The notes under the pieces: model-generated | Databases searched by the model: none | What the model was told of the DNA's origin: nothing | Seen by the model: only the letters and a program-made list of their open reading frames with translations | Translations under genes and position numbers: made by a program | In this document: positions 49,928 through 51,151 of the stretch, piece after piece | Layout: each line of letters begins with the position of its first letter | How positions within the stretch are numbered: position 1 is the stretch's first letter | Source of the DNA: Campylobacterota bacterium | GTDB taxonomy: Bacteria; Campylobacterota; Campylobacteria; Campylobacterales; Sulfurimonadaceae | Length of the DNA stretch: 51,151 nucleotides | Direction: 5' to 3' | Assembly: GCA_023379705.1 (NCBI GenBank) | Contig: JAMCPS010000012.1 | Location: 1 to 51,151, forward strand

Positions 49928-50182
49928 ATGAGTAAAAAAGATAGAATCTTAAAAGAGATCGATCAATTACGAGAAAAGCGTCAAAATTGGTTTTCGGTAA
50001 TGTTGGCGTTAGCTTCCGCAATTGCTTTGGTTGTCTATTCAGTGATTGTAGGTGAGAAACCTCTGTATGTATTGATTGTTGGTATTTTAGGATTCATCGC
50101 TTTTAGTTTTACTGCATTTTCATATCGTCGTGTCGATATGGGTATTGATGATTTATTAGATGATCTCGAACAAGAGGAGTAA
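49928..50182 (+). CDS. Small two-TM membrane protein
   Basis: 84 aa; WFSVMLALASAIALVVYSVIVG and LYVLIVGILGFIAFSFTAFSY. Confidence 0.55.
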   Translation: MSKKDRILKEIDQLREKRQNWFSVMLALASAIALVVYSVIVGEKPLYVLIVGILGFIAFSFTAFSYRRVDMGIDDLLDDLEQEE

Positions 50183-50185
50183 AAA

Positions 50186-50278
50186 ATGGAAATATTTGCA
50201 TTAGCCCTATTGGGTGCAACACTGGTGATTTTTATTTATGCGATGAGTGGTGGCAAGATTCGACACTCAAAACATTAA
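50186..50278 (+). CDS. 30-aa single-TM peptide (absent from the ORF track)
   Basis: MEIFALALLGATLVIFIYAMSGGKIRHSKH* just after the preceding stop; caagaggagtaaaaa gives an SD. Confidence 0.45.
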   Translation: MEIFALALLGATLVIFIYAMSGGKIRHSKH

Positions 50279-50500
50279 TCGACTTATAGCTCTTTCATCC
50301 CTTAACACTTCAGCGATATAGGGAATAAGTTCTACTTTTAGTTTTCTGCTTTCATTAAGATAGCGATAGATTGTTTGTTCACTAGGAGTCTCACCTGCTG
50401 CCTTTAGGATTGGTTCTAGTTCAGGAAGCTTGTCTGCAAATTCCTTTTTTGCTATCCCTTTCTCTTTCAGTAAAAAATTTATCTTATCTATAACATTCAC
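50267..50500 (-). CDS. Small HTH/XRE-like DNA-binding protein
   Basis: MNVIDKINFLLKEKGIAKKEFADKLPELEPILKAAGETPSEQTIYRYLNESRKLKVELIPYIAEVL. Confidence 0.55.
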   Translation of the reverse strand: MNVIDKINFLLKEKGIAKKEFADKLPELEPILKAAGETPSEQTIYRYLNESRKLKVELIPYIAEVLRDERAISRLMF

Positions 50501-50530
50501 AAGCGGTCCTACAATCTATTATGTATTAAA

Positions 50531-50701
50531 ATGTACAAATGTCCAAAATGTGGTGGCAGTGGTCATCGAAAACAACTTGATATTGAAAATGATGAAGGTG
50601 AGTAATTTTCACCTTCTACAGGCGATATTGTTTGCGAAAAGTGTGGATATGTTGGAAGTAAAAGTGCATTTGAAGATAAAAAAAGATGGCGTAAAAAATG
50701 A
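50531..50701 (+). pseudogene. Zinc-ribbon protein interrupted by an in-frame TAA
   Basis: MYKCPKCGGSGHRKQLDIENDEGE*FSPSTGDIVCEKCGYVGSKSAFEDKKRWRKK*; CPKCG and CEKCG lie in one frame separated by TAA at 50603-50605. Confidence 0.7.
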
Positions 50702-50870
50702 GAAATAAGTTTCCAGCGGTTGTTGGTATCATTTTCTTGGTATAACCATATTTGTATTGTTTATGAGTTTGGTTGGTAGCCCCCATGTGAATGAAACAGC
50801 TATGGGTCTTGGGATATCAATCGTAGCAGGTCTAGCAGTCTATATAAAACTATCAGGAAAGAAAATGTAA
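50698..50870 (+). pseudogene. Small TM protein split by a likely 1-nt deletion
   Basis: MRNKFPAVVGIIFLV* in one frame; the next frame continues ITIFVLFMSLVGSPHVNETAMGLGISIVAGLAVYIKLSGKKM*. Adding one g at ~50741 joins them. Confidence 0.55.
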
Positions 50871-50892
50871 ATTCTTTAACGGAGGAAAGGGT

Positions 50893-51151
50893 TTAACCCC
50901 CATACGCCTTTTCATCCAGAATTTCCAAATCTTCAGTATATTTGTCCTCAACAAACGGCTCATAGTGGGATTTATAGTAGGCATAGTGTTCAGTATGCTT
51001 ATGCCCCTCAAGTGCCTCATTGTTTGCCCATGACTCGACGGCAAAGAATTTTTTAGGGTTACTTTGCGATTGGAAGATGTAGTAAAAAAGGCATCCCGGT
51101 TCTTTGAGTGAAGGGGCAACCATATCTTCGAGTAATTTTTTAACCGTTTGG
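50893..51151 (-). CDS. Antibiotic biosynthesis monooxygenase (ABM)/YgiN-like protein, 5' end beyond the window
   Basis: Open to the window edge: QTVKKLLEDMVAPSLKEPGCLFYYIFQSQSNPKKFFAVESWANNEALEGHKHTEHYAYYK. Confidence 0.78.
   Translation of the reverse strand, partial: QTVKKLLEDMVAPSLKEPGCLFYYIFQSQSNPKKFFAVESWANNEALEGHKHTEHYAYYKSHYEPFVEDKYTEDLEILDEKAYGG

Overview
The window is a dense, mostly housekeeping stretch of a Campylobacterota-like (Sulfuricurvum/Sulfurimonas-type) chromosome. The taxon is inferred from gene content: cbb3 oxidase with a DUF4006 gene, AddAB-like pair, MqnA, MotE/FliJ next to purA. Left to right it holds: a minus-strand metK-legB-legC-neuD-legI operon (legionaminic/sialic-type nonulosonate) whose last gene is broken by a perfect 127-bp inverted repeat at the window edge; a Na/Pi cotransporter split by a frameshift; asnB; two tandem GAF proteins; dcd; accBC; a SurA-like PPIase; gltX; mqnA; moaD-moaE-moeA; an MFS transporter; rdgB; uppP; a class-V aminotransferase; hisZ; purA; fliJ-like and motE-like genes; DUF507; carA; and ccoNOQP with accessory genes. 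An accessory insertion follows (about 32.1-37.1 kb): an MmeI-like single-chain restriction-modification enzyme, a translationally coupled AT-rich membrane/TPR-like protein, and an ORF6N-PLD fusion. After that come an addB/addA-like pair, rplM-rpsI, an LTA-synthase-like sulfatase, alpha carbonic anhydrase, a peptide-binding protein, a HAD phosphatase, an LsrK-like kinase, and a decaying cluster of small genes (HTH, zinc ribbon, TM peptide). The best candidates for something undescribed are the MmeI-like RM with its coupled membrane partner and the ORF6N-PLD protein. The most striking raw structure is the edge inverted repeat, which is probably a fold-back chimera. No tRNA, rRNA, CRISPR array, transposase or integrase was recognised. 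All family calls were made by eye, without database searches.
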